NCBI RefSeq assembly: GCF_044068515.1
Contig: NZ_JBIPKI010000001.1
Coordinates: 124,001-188,000, forward strand
Source of the DNA: Desulfurivibrio sp044068515
GTDB taxonomy: Bacteria; Desulfobacterota; Desulfobulbia; Desulfobulbales; Desulfurivibrionaceae
DNA length: 64,000 nucleotides
Direction of reading: 5' to 3'
In this document: positions 35,570 through 43,565 of the stretch, one piece after another
How the letters are laid out: every line of letters begins with the position of its first letter
Position numbering within the stretch: the stretch's first letter is position 1
Notes under the pieces: model-generated
Told to the model about the DNA's origin: nothing
Databases searched by the model: none
The model's input: the letters and a program-made list of their open reading frames with translations, nothing else
Made by a program: the position numbers and the translations under genes

Positions 35570-36181
35570 TCAGGAGCTGAGCTTTTGGGCGATCTTGGCC
35601 ACATGTTCGCCCTGATAGCGGGCCCCGGCCAGTTCGTTTTCACTGGGCAGCCGGCTGCCGTCGGCGCCGGCGATGGTGGAGGCGCCGTAGGGAGTGCCCC
35701 CCGACACCTCGGCGGCTTCCATCAAGCCCGGAAAGGCGTAGGGCAGGCCGACCACCACCATGCCCTGGTGGAGCAGGGTGATATGGAAACTGAGGATGGT
35801 CGACTCCTGGCCGCCGTGCTGGGTATTGGAGCTGGTAAAGACACTGCCGGCCTTGCCCACCAGGCTCCCCTGGGCCCAGAGCTGGCCGGTTGAGTCGAGA
35901 AACTGGCGCATCTGGCCGCACATGTTGCCGAAGCGGGTCGGGGTGCCGAAAATAACCGCGTCGGCCCCGGCCAGTTCATCGAGGGTGCAGACCGGCACCT
36001 GGTCCTGTTGGCGGGCCGCTTCCGTCGCCCCCATTTTGGTCAGGACCTCGGCGGGCAGGGTTTCGGGAACCCGGCGCAGGATTACTTCCGTCCCCGCCAC
36101 CGCGGCGGCGCCCTCGGCCACCGCCTGGGCCATGCGGTAGATGTGGCCGTACATCGAATAGTAAACAACCAGCAATTTCAT
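35570..36181 (-). CDS. wrbA: NAD(P)H:quinone oxidoreductase type IV (WrbA)
   Basis: 203 residues. The flavodoxin-like FMN site starts YYSMYGHIYRMAQAVAEGA; PTRFGNMCGQMRQFLD and SSNTQHGGQESTIL are WrbA hallmarks. It reduces quinones by two electrons and may limit oxidative stress. The start at 36181 follows AAGGAGG by 8 bases; the thirteen extra upstream codons are not needed. A DNA glycosylase gene lies 13 bases upstream on the same strand. Confidence 0.95.
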   Translation of the reverse strand: MKLLVVYYSMYGHIYRMAQAVAEGAAAVAGTEVILRRVPETLPAEVLTKMGATEAARQQDQVPVCTLDELAGADAVIFGTPTRFGNMCGQMRQFLDSTGQLWAQGSLVGKAGSVFTSSNTQHGGQESTILSFHITLLHQGMVVVGLPYAFPGLMEAAEVSGGTPYGASTIAGADGSRLPSENELAGARYQGEHVAKIAQKLSS

Positions 36182-36194
36182 AATTGGTCCCTCC

Positions 36195-36683
36195 TTAGTC
36201 CTGGTTAACAATTGGTTCAATCTTTTTTAATATAGCGGAGCGGCCAGGGGGTGTAAATCCTCTTTCCCAATCCGCCACCGGGCCCGGCACCACCCGGAAA
36301 AGAGGATGAACCCGGGGGCGCCTGGTCAAGTCCCAACGGGCCAGCCAGGCCGGATCCCTTCTTTGCAATTTTTCCCGCAGGTGGTGCCATTCGAACATAA
36401 GCTGCTCCTCGGTGACCGAAAGCTGCCGACTCGCTCGGGCGGGGTTGATTTTTTCGGCCTTGAAGCGGTAACCGCGATTTACCGCCTCCTGGTGGACGAT
36501 CAGCAGGTATTGGGCGATCGAGCCGCCGGGGCTTGGTTGCTCCCGGAAGCGCCTCAATTGAGGATGATGGGTGTAGCCCCTGGTTTGCCCCATCAGGACG
36601 GCCTGGGCGAGCAGCCCTTCGCGCCACAGAGCCACCAGGCCGCGGGGATCAAGATATTTGGGGTGCAGACTCCAGATGCGCAT
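36195..36683 (-). CDS. Pyrimidine-dimer DNA glycosylase family protein (PF03013-like)
   Basis: 162 residues. The N-terminus MRIWSLHPKYLDPRGLVALW, then LLAQAVLMGQTRGY and HHPQLRRF, match the Pyr_excise / endonuclease V (T4-type) family that cuts DNA at UV-induced pyrimidine dimers. The N-terminus keeps a residue layout compatible with an amine nucleophile after Met removal. No strong ribosome site is seen before ATG 36683. It probably forms an operon with wrbA, a plausible stress-response pair. Confidence 0.75.
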   Translation of the reverse strand: MRIWSLHPKYLDPRGLVALWREGLLAQAVLMGQTRGYTHHPQLRRFREQPSPGGSIAQYLLIVHQEAVNRGYRFKAEKINPARASRQLSVTEEQLMFEWHHLREKLQRRDPAWLARWDLTRRPRVHPLFRVVPGPVADWERGFTPPGRSAILKKIEPIVNQD

Positions 36684-36883
36684 GAACTTAGACCGTGCTT
36701 GCCAGGTTGTTAAAAATTCGCGCAATATTAAAAACCCGCTGGGAGACGGCCCGGGCGGCGAGAAGAGCTGCGCGCGGCCCGGCGAATTCCCGGCGTGGTC
36801 AATTTCTTGCTAACCGGTTATACTCTTAGCCGAATTTCGGCGAAAGTTTTTAATCTTCTCTCGGCGTACAAGGAGCAAGGCCA

Positions 36884-38515
36884 ATGGATGATGAGCAGGC
36901 CAGGCCGGTAGCGGCGGAGCAGCCGCCCCGCAAAACCAAGATCGTCTGTACCATCGGACCGAAAACCGCTTCCTTCGAGGCTATCCGGCAGTTGGCCGAC
37001 CAGGGCATGAATGTGGCTCGGCTCAATATGTCCCACGGTACCCAGGAGTGGCACCGGGGGGTGATCAGCCATATCAAGCGCTACAATAAAAAATATGCCG
37101 GCTCGCTGGCCATCATGCTCGATACCCGGGGAGCGGAAGTGCGCAGTGGCGACCTCAAGCAGGACCTTGCCCTGCGGGTGGGGGATATCCTGACCCTGAC
37201 CACCCGCCGTCAGGCCGAGCTGGCGCCTTACTGGGTCGAGGTCAGCCATGACGGTTTCGTGGCCGAGGTGGCCCTCGGCGATATCATCCTGGTGGATGGG
37301 GGGATGCTGCGCCTCGAGGTCAAGGAGATCACCCGGACCGATGTCCGGTGCCGGAGCCTTGACGAGGGAGTGCTCAGTTCGCGGCGCCATCTCAATATCC
37401 GGGGCAAGAGCGCCGATCTGCCGGCAATCACCGAACAGGATTGGCGGGACATCGACTTCGGGATCGAGGAACGGATCGATTTTATCGCGCTTTCCTTTGT
37501 CAGGGCGGCCGCGCCGATCCTCGATCTCCAGCATTACCTGGACCGGCAGGGGGTGGCCGTCGAGGTTGTGGCCAAGATTGAAAGCGCCGCTTCCATTCCC
37601 GAGTTGGACTCGATTATCGCCGCGGCGGACGGGATTATGATCGCCCGGGGCGATCTGGGGGCGGAAATGCCCTACGAGGAGGTGCCGCTGCTGCAGGCGG
37701 AGATTGTCCGCAAGTGCCGGCGGTCCGGCAAACCGGTGGTGGTGGCCACCCATATGCTGGAGTCGATGATCGTCAATCCCACCCCGACCCGGGCCGAGGT
37801 CACCGATATCACCCATGCCGTGCAGCAGGGGGTCGATGCCATCATGCTTTCCGGCGAGACCGCCACCGGCCGTTATCCCTTCAAGGCCCTTGAGGTCATG
37901 GACGTTGTGGCCCGGCGGATCGAAAAACACCAGCAAATGCAGGCTTTCGGTCCGGCCGGGAACGGGACTTGCGAACCGGGTATGGCCGGGCCGGCCCAAG
38001 GAGGAGAATATTTCGCGGCGGTGGCCAGATCCCCCGATTCGGCGGCAATTTTTGCCCAGCCCCCGGGCGCGCCTTTTGTCGCTGCCGAGGGCCGGGGTCT
38101 GGCCCCGCTGGCCAACGCGGCCATCGAGCCCCGCGCCCTGCCGGTGGCGGCCCGGGCCCGCTCCAAGGTGGAAATTTCCCGCAGCGCCGCGATTCTGGGC
38201 AACAACCTGGAGGCGACCGGGATTTTGGTTATCACCCGCCGGGGCCTGATGGCCGCCCTGCTGGCCAATTGCCGGCCCACGACCCCGATTTTCGCCTTCA
38301 CCAACACCAGCCATGTCCGGCGCCGGCTCGGGATTTTCTGGGGGGTGCAGGCCTTCGTGGTCAAGCTTTCCAGCGAGCCGGAAGTTTCGATCGAACGATC
38401 CATCAAGCAGTTGCTGGACAAGGGCATTGTCCACAGCGGCCAAAGGATCATCGTCCTCTCCGACATCCTGGCTGGCGGCAAATTCGTCGAAACCGTCCAG
38501 GTCCGGGTAATCTAG
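36884..38515 (+). CDS. pyk: Pyruvate kinase with an unusual insertion
   Basis: 543 residues. It converts phosphoenolpyruvate and ADP to pyruvate and ATP. KIVCTIGPKTASFEAI, MSHG, the catalytic lysine loop VVAKIESA and the metal motif ARGDLGAEMPYEEVPLLQ are present, as is the K-PVVVATHMLESM signature. Between the barrel (ending VARRIEKHQ) and the C-terminal domain (ISRSAAILGN) there is an insert of about 60 Ala/Pro/Gly-rich residues not usual for the family. AAGGAG precedes the start. A terminator follows. Confidence 0.93.
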   Translation: MDDEQARPVAAEQPPRKTKIVCTIGPKTASFEAIRQLADQGMNVARLNMSHGTQEWHRGVISHIKRYNKKYAGSLAIMLDTRGAEVRSGDLKQDLALRVGDILTLTTRRQAELAPYWVEVSHDGFVAEVALGDIILVDGGMLRLEVKEITRTDVRCRSLDEGVLSSRRHLNIRGKSADLPAITEQDWRDIDFGIEERIDFIALSFVRAAAPILDLQHYLDRQGVAVEVVAKIESAASIPELDSIIAAADGIMIARGDLGAEMPYEEVPLLQAEIVRKCRRSGKPVVVATHMLESMIVNPTPTRAEVTDITHAVQQGVDAIMLSGETATGRYPFKALEVMDVVARRIEKHQQMQAFGPAGNGTCEPGMAGPAQGGEYFAAVARSPDSAAIFAQPPGAPFVAAEGRGLAPLANAAIEPRALPVAARARSKVEISRSAAILGNNLEATGILVITRRGLMAALLANCRPTTPIFAFTNTSHVRRRLGIFWGVQAFVVKLSSEPEVSIERSIKQLLDKGIVHSGQRIIVLSDILAGGKFVETVQVRVI

Positions 38516-38519
38516 CAAA

Positions 38520-38555
38520 AAAATCCCCGGCCGCCCAAAGCCAACCGGGGATTTT
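38520..38555 (+). terminator. Intrinsic terminator after pyk
   Basis: AAAATCCCCGG pairs with CCGGGGATTTT across a 14-base loop. The A and T runs on both sides could let it work on either strand. Confidence 0.75.
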
Positions 38556-38618
38556 GATCACAAAGCCTCGGCTATTAAAGTTCAAGCCGCCAGCAAATTC
38601 CAACTGACATATCGCGCC

Positions 38619-38727
38619 GGAAAACCGGCAGCAGTGCCACAGATTGCGGCAAGCGGACCGGCGCCGCATAGTTCGCTATGCAAGCCGGGCCGATCGCCGC
38701 AAGATGCGGTGCTGCTGCCGGTTTTCC
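38619..38727. repeat. 109-bp palindromic repeat, copy B
   Basis: The ends GGAAAACCGGCAGCAG and CTGCTGCCGGTTTTCC are perfectly complementary. The centre is GCATAG...CTATGC. It shares AAGATGCGGTGCTGCTG and the overall 109-base plan with copy A. It abuts the stop codon of the multiheme cytochrome at 38728 with no gap. Confidence 0.85.
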
Positions 38728-40119
38728 CTATTTGTGGCATTGGACGCAGGCCGTGGCCGCAAACGCCGCCTGGCCGTTGTGGCAGGTCCCGCAGAACTGG
38801 CCCTGGTACATCTCGTTCATGGTCATTTTAGTGGCGTGGGCCTGCATCTCCCAGGGTTCGGGATGGCAGGTGTCGCAGCTGAAGACCGCCCCGTGGAAAC
38901 TGTGGTTGAAATCAACCGGGGCAAACCCCGGCATGGTATAGGTGATCGGCTCCTGGGGCGCCGGGGCCTTGGCGTGACAGGAGTTGCAGTTGTACGAGGC
39001 CATCCGGCCATTGTGGCAGGAATAGCAGAAGTTGCTGCTGGTGTGATCGGCGAAGGTGATGGCGCTGGCCCCGGCCTTCATGGGAAAGAGGTCCATGTGG
39101 CATTGATCGCAGCTGAACATGGCCCCGTGGGTGGAGTGGCGGAAGGTGACGGCGCTGTCGCCCTCGCCCATGGTCAGGTCGGCGGGAGCCGGGGTCTGGC
39201 TGTGACAGGAGTTGCAGTCGTAGGAAGCCCGCTTGCCGTCATGGCAGGCATAGCAGAAGTTGCTGCTGGTGTGATCGGCGAAGGTGATTGAGCTGGCCCC
39301 GGCCTTCATCGGGAAAAGATCCAGGTGACACTGATCACAGCTGAACATCATGCCGTGGGTGGAATGGCGGAAGGTGACCGCGCTGTCCCCTTCGCCCATG
39401 GTCAGGTCGGACATGGAGATCTCCCGGGCCCGTTCCCGGTGGCACTCGCTGCAGCGATTGAGGTCCACCGCCTGCCGGTATTCGCCGCTGTGGGCCATGC
39501 GGTGATGGCAATCCATGCAGGTGAGGCCGGCATCCATGTGCTTCTGGTGGTTGGGGTCGATGTCGCTTTTGAGTTCATCGGTGTAAATGTCCCGCATCCC
39601 CCGGGCCTGGCGGAATTCGGGGTTCTTGACGCGATCCAGTTCCCGGAACTTGACCCCCACCGACATGATCCGCTCCCGGCGAATCTGCTGGTTGACGCTG
39701 TCGGTATGGCAGAAAAGACAGGTGGTGGAGGGGACCAGCTTTTCGGCGTATTCCGGGTCTTCAACCGCCCGGTTGAGGATTTCCAGCTTTTCCTCTTCCG
39801 AGAGGAATACTTCCGCGTAAACATCGTAAAGGCCGCCGATCTTGGCCCGCTTGTAGCCGAAGAGGCCCGGTTGGCCATGGCAGTCGAGACAGTAAACCCC
39901 GGCCTCGGCGTGAATGTTCTGGCGCCAGGTATGGACCTCGCTCAGGGCGCCGGTGTCGGTGCCGGGATGACACATTTCGCAGAAGCCCGGCTCGCTGGTG
40001 TAGTGCAGCACCTCGATATTTACAAAGGTGAAGACGGCGATGAAAACAACGAGAATGATGATGCTCATCTTAGGCCTGAAGCGGACAAAACTCTTGATTG
40101 GTTCGATCACTTTTTTCAT
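38728..40119 (-). CDS. 14-heme NapC/NirT-type cytochrome with tandem cytochrome c7 modules
   Basis: 463 residues with one N-terminal membrane helix (about 18-37) and 14 CxxCH motifs. The first four (CEMCH, CLDCH, CLFCH, CMDCH) form a NapC/NirT-type quinol-oxidising domain. A linking CSECH and then three tri-heme modules follow. Modules 1 and 2 (residues 238-313 and 314-389) are nearly identical 76-residue repeats; module 3 is diverged. Such a protein could carry electrons from menaquinol to the periplasm or outer surface. It is on the same strand as the psr block but separated from it by a terminator. The partner and the direction of electron flow are unknown. Confidence 0.9.
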   Translation of the reverse strand: MKKVIEPIKSFVRFRPKMSIIILVVFIAVFTFVNIEVLHYTSEPGFCEMCHPGTDTGALSEVHTWRQNIHAEAGVYCLDCHGQPGLFGYKRAKIGGLYDVYAEVFLSEEEKLEILNRAVEDPEYAEKLVPSTTCLFCHTDSVNQQIRRERIMSVGVKFRELDRVKNPEFRQARGMRDIYTDELKSDIDPNHQKHMDAGLTCMDCHHRMAHSGEYRQAVDLNRCSECHRERAREISMSDLTMGEGDSAVTFRHSTHGMMFSCDQCHLDLFPMKAGASSITFADHTSSNFCYACHDGKRASYDCNSCHSQTPAPADLTMGEGDSAVTFRHSTHGAMFSCDQCHMDLFPMKAGASAITFADHTSSNFCYSCHNGRMASYNCNSCHAKAPAPQEPITYTMPGFAPVDFNHSFHGAVFSCDTCHPEPWEMQAHATKMTMNEMYQGQFCGTCHNGQAAFAATACVQCHK

Positions 40120-40358
40120 CGTCTTTTTCCCAAGGGATGAATGATTTACCTGGAATGAGGCTTTTGCCCGATCCCTGAGCCCTTTCTTTATAAGTGGGTT
40201 CGTTTACCACAGGGGGGCTTTCCTTGTCAACATTGGCGAACCACCGGGTTGTCGGCGAGTTGGGCTTGGCGGTTTCTGAAGCCCGGGTTTTCCGATAATT
40301 CGTCGCCTTTGCTTGCCCCGGGATTAGCTGCCCCTATGTCGTACTCCCGAAATTCGGC

Positions 40359-40413
40359 AAAAAAAAGCCACGCAACCGGATCGCAGAGAGGAGGAAGCGA
40401 TCCGGCCCGTGGC
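40359..40413 (-). terminator. Intrinsic terminator of the psr-rhodanese transcript
   Basis: On the minus strand GCCACGGGCCGGATCGC pairs with GCGATCCGGTTGCGTGGC, with a small internal loop, and is followed by eight T. Confidence 0.85.
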
Positions 40414-40484
40414 CAGGGAGCAAACCAGGTGCTGGCGGACGAGAGTTATCAGCTCCCATCCGGAACAACCTTATCTATGGGTGT

Positions 40485-40530
40485 CGCGGGGTATGCGGTT
40501 CGGCAAAAGTGCCGGAGCCGCATACCCCGC
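40485..40530. other. Strong hairpin directly after the rhodanese stop
   Basis: The outer arms GCGGGGTATGCGG and CCGCATACCCCGC pair perfectly, with a further short inner stem. It has no T tract and starts 8 bases after the stop codon. It may protect the 3' end of the message ahead of the true terminator. Confidence 0.6.
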
Positions 40531-40538
40531 GCCGGGGG

Positions 40539-41738
40539 TTACGGCAGAATGGTGAATTTGCCGTCGGCGTCGTAAGTGATGCCTTTGCTCAGGTACTGGA
40601 CCCCATGGGGATTCTTGTACTGGTCGGGTTCGTCGGTTACCGCGAAGAAGGCCCCGGCCGAACGGGCGCCGGTGGCGCAGATGAAGATCACCCGCCGGTC
40701 GGTGGGCAGTTTTTTAATGGTTTCATCCAGGTCGTTGTAGAATTCGCCGTCGGGAATGTTGATGGCTCCGGGAATATTGCCGGTGGCAAATTCCCGCTCG
40801 CTGCGGACGTCGACCAGGGCCACATTGCCGGCGGCCAGCACCGCCAGAAACTCATCGGGGGTGATAATCTCCGGCAGGGCGCCGGGGTCGGCGGCCTTGG
40901 CGGCTACCGCTACCCCGCTGGCCTCGTTGCCCCACAGGGGCAGTTCCTGCTTCTTCCATTCCGGAAACCCGGCGGAATAAACAAAGACTTTGGCGTAACC
41001 CAGTTTGGCGGCAGCGGCGGCCGACTGGTGGCTCAGATCGCAATGATGGCCGCCGCAGTAGAAGATCAGCGGGGTGTTCTTGTCGGCCGGCAGTTGGCCT
41101 TTCTTCTGGTCGAACAGCACCCAGGGAACGGAAATGGAGCCGGGGATAAACTCATTCTGGTGGACCCGATGGGGCCGGGAGTCGACCAGGACGAAATTTT
41201 CCCGCTCGCTGCTTTCAACCAGGCGTTTGATGTAAGGAGTGGAGATGATAAGGTAATTGCCGGCCTTGCTCCAGCCGGGTTCGCCTTCGTACCAGGCGCG
41301 GATGTTGGTGAGACCGTTTGCTTGGGCGACGACCGCCGCCTCTGCGGTGAAGGGTCAGGCCAACCCTCCGCAGAAGAAGATAATCGTCCGGTCGCGAGGC
41401 AGCTGGGGAATCTCTTGGGCGAAACGGGGGGTCGGGATGTTGATCGACCCGGGCACGGTGCCTTCCTGGAAGCGGACGGCCGGCCGGGTGTCGACCAGCA
41501 GGAAGGTGTTCTTCTTCAGGGTTTCCTCAATCAACGGCGCGTCGCCGAACTCCTTGGCGAACAGGTCCATGACCTCGGCGGTGGTGATCCGGATTTGCGG
41601 ATCCTGCTCCACTGCTTTGGTGTGGCCGGCGGCCGACGGGGCGACAGCTGGCGGGCTTGACGCCGTGGTGGTTGCGCAACCTGCGGTAAAGAGCAGGAGC
41701 AGCAACGCCAGGGCGCTGGCAAGATAAGGTGGTTTCAT
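40539..41738 (-). CDS. Selenocysteine-containing triple-rhodanese lipoprotein (in-frame TGA read as Sec)
   Basis: Read as one frame, the gene encodes 399 residues with a TGA at codon 128 (complement of 41355-41357). AAGGAG precedes ATG 41738. The signal peptide ends in lipobox FTAGC, so it is membrane-anchored. Three rhodanese domains follow, at about 45-175, 180-285 and 300-399. The domain 1 loop is C-G-G-L-A-Sec and domain 2 has C-G-G-H-H-C at the same place, so Sec128 aligns with Cys233. Domain 3 has ICATGARS, with Cys354. The codons after TGA continue the domain without a break and the hairpin at 41325-41340 resembles a SECIS. It lies 78 bases after psrC, suggesting sulfane-sulfur transfer for the reductase. 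Alternatives are a nonsense mutation or sequencing error. Confidence 0.85.
41325..41340 (-). promoter_or_regulatory. Candidate bacterial SECIS hairpin
   Basis: Starting 14 bases after the TGA, GGCGGC pairs with GTCGCC (five Watson-Crick pairs and one G-U) around the loop GGTC. The loop sequence is the same as the apical GGUC of the E. coli fdhF SECIS. Its distance of 20 bases from the UGA lies within the spacing known for bacterial elements. The fdhF bulged U is not evident. Confidence 0.7.
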
Positions 41739-41816
41739 GTGATCTCCTTTCTCATTGGTTGGTTAATTGGCCGGGACGAACGCTTCGCTCAGGCCACTAC
41801 TGCTGAGGTAAATCAG

Positions 41817-42980
41817 TTAACGGGCCTGCTCGGCATCGAGGTTGAAGATTCGGCCTGCCAGGATGTATAAAAGCAGGCACAAGCCCATGCCGCCAAGGAC
41901 GATGGCGATCTCGGTCAGCGATGGGGCATAACTAAGCAGACCATTGGCCCCAACCGCATCCACATCGGAGCGCAGGGGTACCAATTGGCCAGTTACCACC
42001 AGGTTGTAACGCATGAAGAAAATTCCCATTATACTGCTCAGGGCCGCAAAGGTTGCGACTTTAAGATTACGACCTTTACTGGCCAGGAGCAGAATGAAGG
42101 GCAACAGCATGCCGAGGATGATTTCAAAACCCCAGAAACTCATAGATAGAGGGCCTTTCAGGAGAATCATCATGGTTTCATATTTCCCCGGGGCGCCCCC
42201 GTAAAGCGAGGTCAAGACCTTCCAGGCCTCAAAAAACAGCAGAATTCCCAGGAGCAGGGCAAAGAGACGGCTGATGGTAACCAGGGCCTCGTGGACATTG
42301 TCAGGCCTTTTCTCCCGGGCATAGCGGATGGCAAAGAGCAGAATAATAATGGCACAGCCGGTGACTGCGGCGGACAGGATGAAATAAATCGGCAGGAATG
42401 GTCCCTGCCACCAGGGGCGGGCATCAAGATAGCCGAAAATTGCTCCGAGGTTGGAATGAGCCGCGACCCCGGCGATAAAGCCGGCCAGACCGGCGTATCC
42501 AGCCCATTTGTGGTTGACCTTGATCATGAAGCGAAACTCGATCAGGATAAATACCAGGTAAAGGCTGTAAAGGGTGCCCATCCACCAGATGGCGGCTGAA
42601 AGGTTGGGAGTCAGCACGTTGTAGATCAACATCCGGAAGGGGTAGCCGATTTCGGCGGCAATCACCGCGAACCCGGAAAGCAGGGTGATGATCGCCATGA
42701 CGATGGCCCGTTTACCGATGACCTCGAACTGCTTGATGCCGAAGACATGCCCCAGGGATGAAATCAGGCAGAGACCGGTACTGGAAACCACGAAAAAAAT
42801 GTAGGTGGAGATCAGGATGCCCCAGGGAACCTGGCGGTAGATATTGTAGGCTTCATTGCCTTGGATCAGGTAGTTTGCCAGTCCAACCAGTCCGATCAGG
42901 CTAAGAGCCCCGGCGGTCAGCGCCCAGATCAGGTCGCTGCGGGAGGTGATGATTTTTCCGTTGACTGCAAGTGTATTCAT
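41817..42980 (-). CDS. psrC: NrfD/PsrC-type membrane subunit
   Basis: 387 residues with about nine or ten membrane helices. It belongs to the NrfD/PsrC family, which exchanges electrons with menaquinol for a periplasmic FeS-molybdoenzyme pair. The start is ATG 42980, five bases after AGGTGA; the GTG nine bases upstream would be inside that site. It follows psrB by 12 bases. Family resemblance includes VPWGILISTYIFFVVSSTGL and the helical pattern throughout. The quinone site residues cannot be judged without alignment. Confidence 0.88.
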   Translation of the reverse strand: MNTLAVNGKIITSRSDLIWALTAGALSLIGLVGLANYLIQGNEAYNIYRQVPWGILISTYIFFVVSSTGLCLISSLGHVFGIKQFEVIGKRAIVMAIITLLSGFAVIAAEIGYPFRMLIYNVLTPNLSAAIWWMGTLYSLYLVFILIEFRFMIKVNHKWAGYAGLAGFIAGVAAHSNLGAIFGYLDARPWWQGPFLPIYFILSAAVTGCAIIILLFAIRYAREKRPDNVHEALVTISRLFALLLGILLFFEAWKVLTSLYGGAPGKYETMMILLKGPLSMSFWGFEIILGMLLPFILLLASKGRNLKVATFAALSSIMGIFFMRYNLVVTGQLVPLRSDVDAVGANGLLSYAPSLTEIAIVLGGMGLCLLLYILAGRIFNLDAEQAR

Positions 42981-42992
42981 GCCGATCACCTA

Positions 42993-43562
42993 TCAGGAAA
43001 GATAAAAAAGACTTGGCTGGGTGCCTTTTTCCGGTTTAAGAACATAATAGTGGCGCTGGGCCAGTAACCGAGAAACCTCGCTGTCCGGATCATTAAGGTC
43101 GCCGAAAACCCTGACCTTGGTGGGGCAGGTGTCGACGCAGGCCGGCAGCTTGCCTTCATGGATCCGGTGATAACAGAAGGTGCATTTGTCGATTACTTTG
43201 GTTTGGGCCGACTTGTAGCGGGCGTCATAGGGGCAGGCCAGGATACAGGTGGCACAGACGATGCAGCGCTTGTAGTCGATTGCCACCACGCCGTCGGCAG
43301 TCTGGTAGGAAGCGCTGGTGGGGCAGACTTTGACGCAGGGCGGATTCTGGCAGTGCTGGCACTGGCTGGGCTCAAAACGCTGTTTGAGGTTGGGATAGGT
43401 CCCCTCTATTCCCTTGCTGGTGATCCAGTTGCGGTAGGTATCGCGCCGACCCTGGGCGTCGATCCTGTTCTCCCGTTTGCAGGCCACATCACAGGCCTTG
43501 CAGTCGATGCATTTGCTGGGGTCGATCACCATGACCCATCGTTGGTTTTTCTTAGCGGACAT
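42993..43562 (-). CDS. psrB: Four-cluster ferredoxin subunit of the molybdoenzyme (PsrB-like)
   Basis: 189 residues with four cysteine groups for [4Fe-4S] clusters: CIDCKACDVAC, CQHCQNPPCVKVC, CIVCATCILAC, and CTFC with CVDTC. This is the DmsB/PsrB/NrfC type electron-transfer subunit that links catalytic and membrane subunits. AGGAGG sits just ahead of ATG 43562, overlapping the end of psrA. It has no signal peptide, as expected for a subunit co-exported with the Tat-dependent catalytic partner. Confidence 0.93.
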   Translation of the reverse strand: MSAKKNQRWVMVIDPSKCIDCKACDVACKRENRIDAQGRRDTYRNWITSKGIEGTYPNLKQRFEPSQCQHCQNPPCVKVCPTSASYQTADGVVAIDYKRCIVCATCILACPYDARYKSAQTKVIDKCTFCYHRIHEGKLPACVDTCPTKVRVFGDLNDPDSEVSRLLAQRHYYVLKPEKGTQPSLFYLS

Positions 43563-43565
43563 GGT

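Larger units (their letters stand above)
40120..40538. other. Intergenic region between the rhodanese and cytochrome genes
   Basis: No gene is seen in these 419 bases. The region contains a strong hairpin at 40485-40530 and a minus-strand terminator at 40359-40413, both serving the rhodanese transcript. The remaining part (40120-40358) must hold the cytochrome promoter, which I could not place. Confidence 0.6.

Noticed and set aside
41355..41357. Treating the TGA in the rhodanese gene as a normal stop, giving two genes
   Set aside because: The second part would lack a signal and a ribosome site. The codons between the TGA and the next start candidate complete the first rhodanese domain, and the TGA aligns with a cysteine of domain 2.
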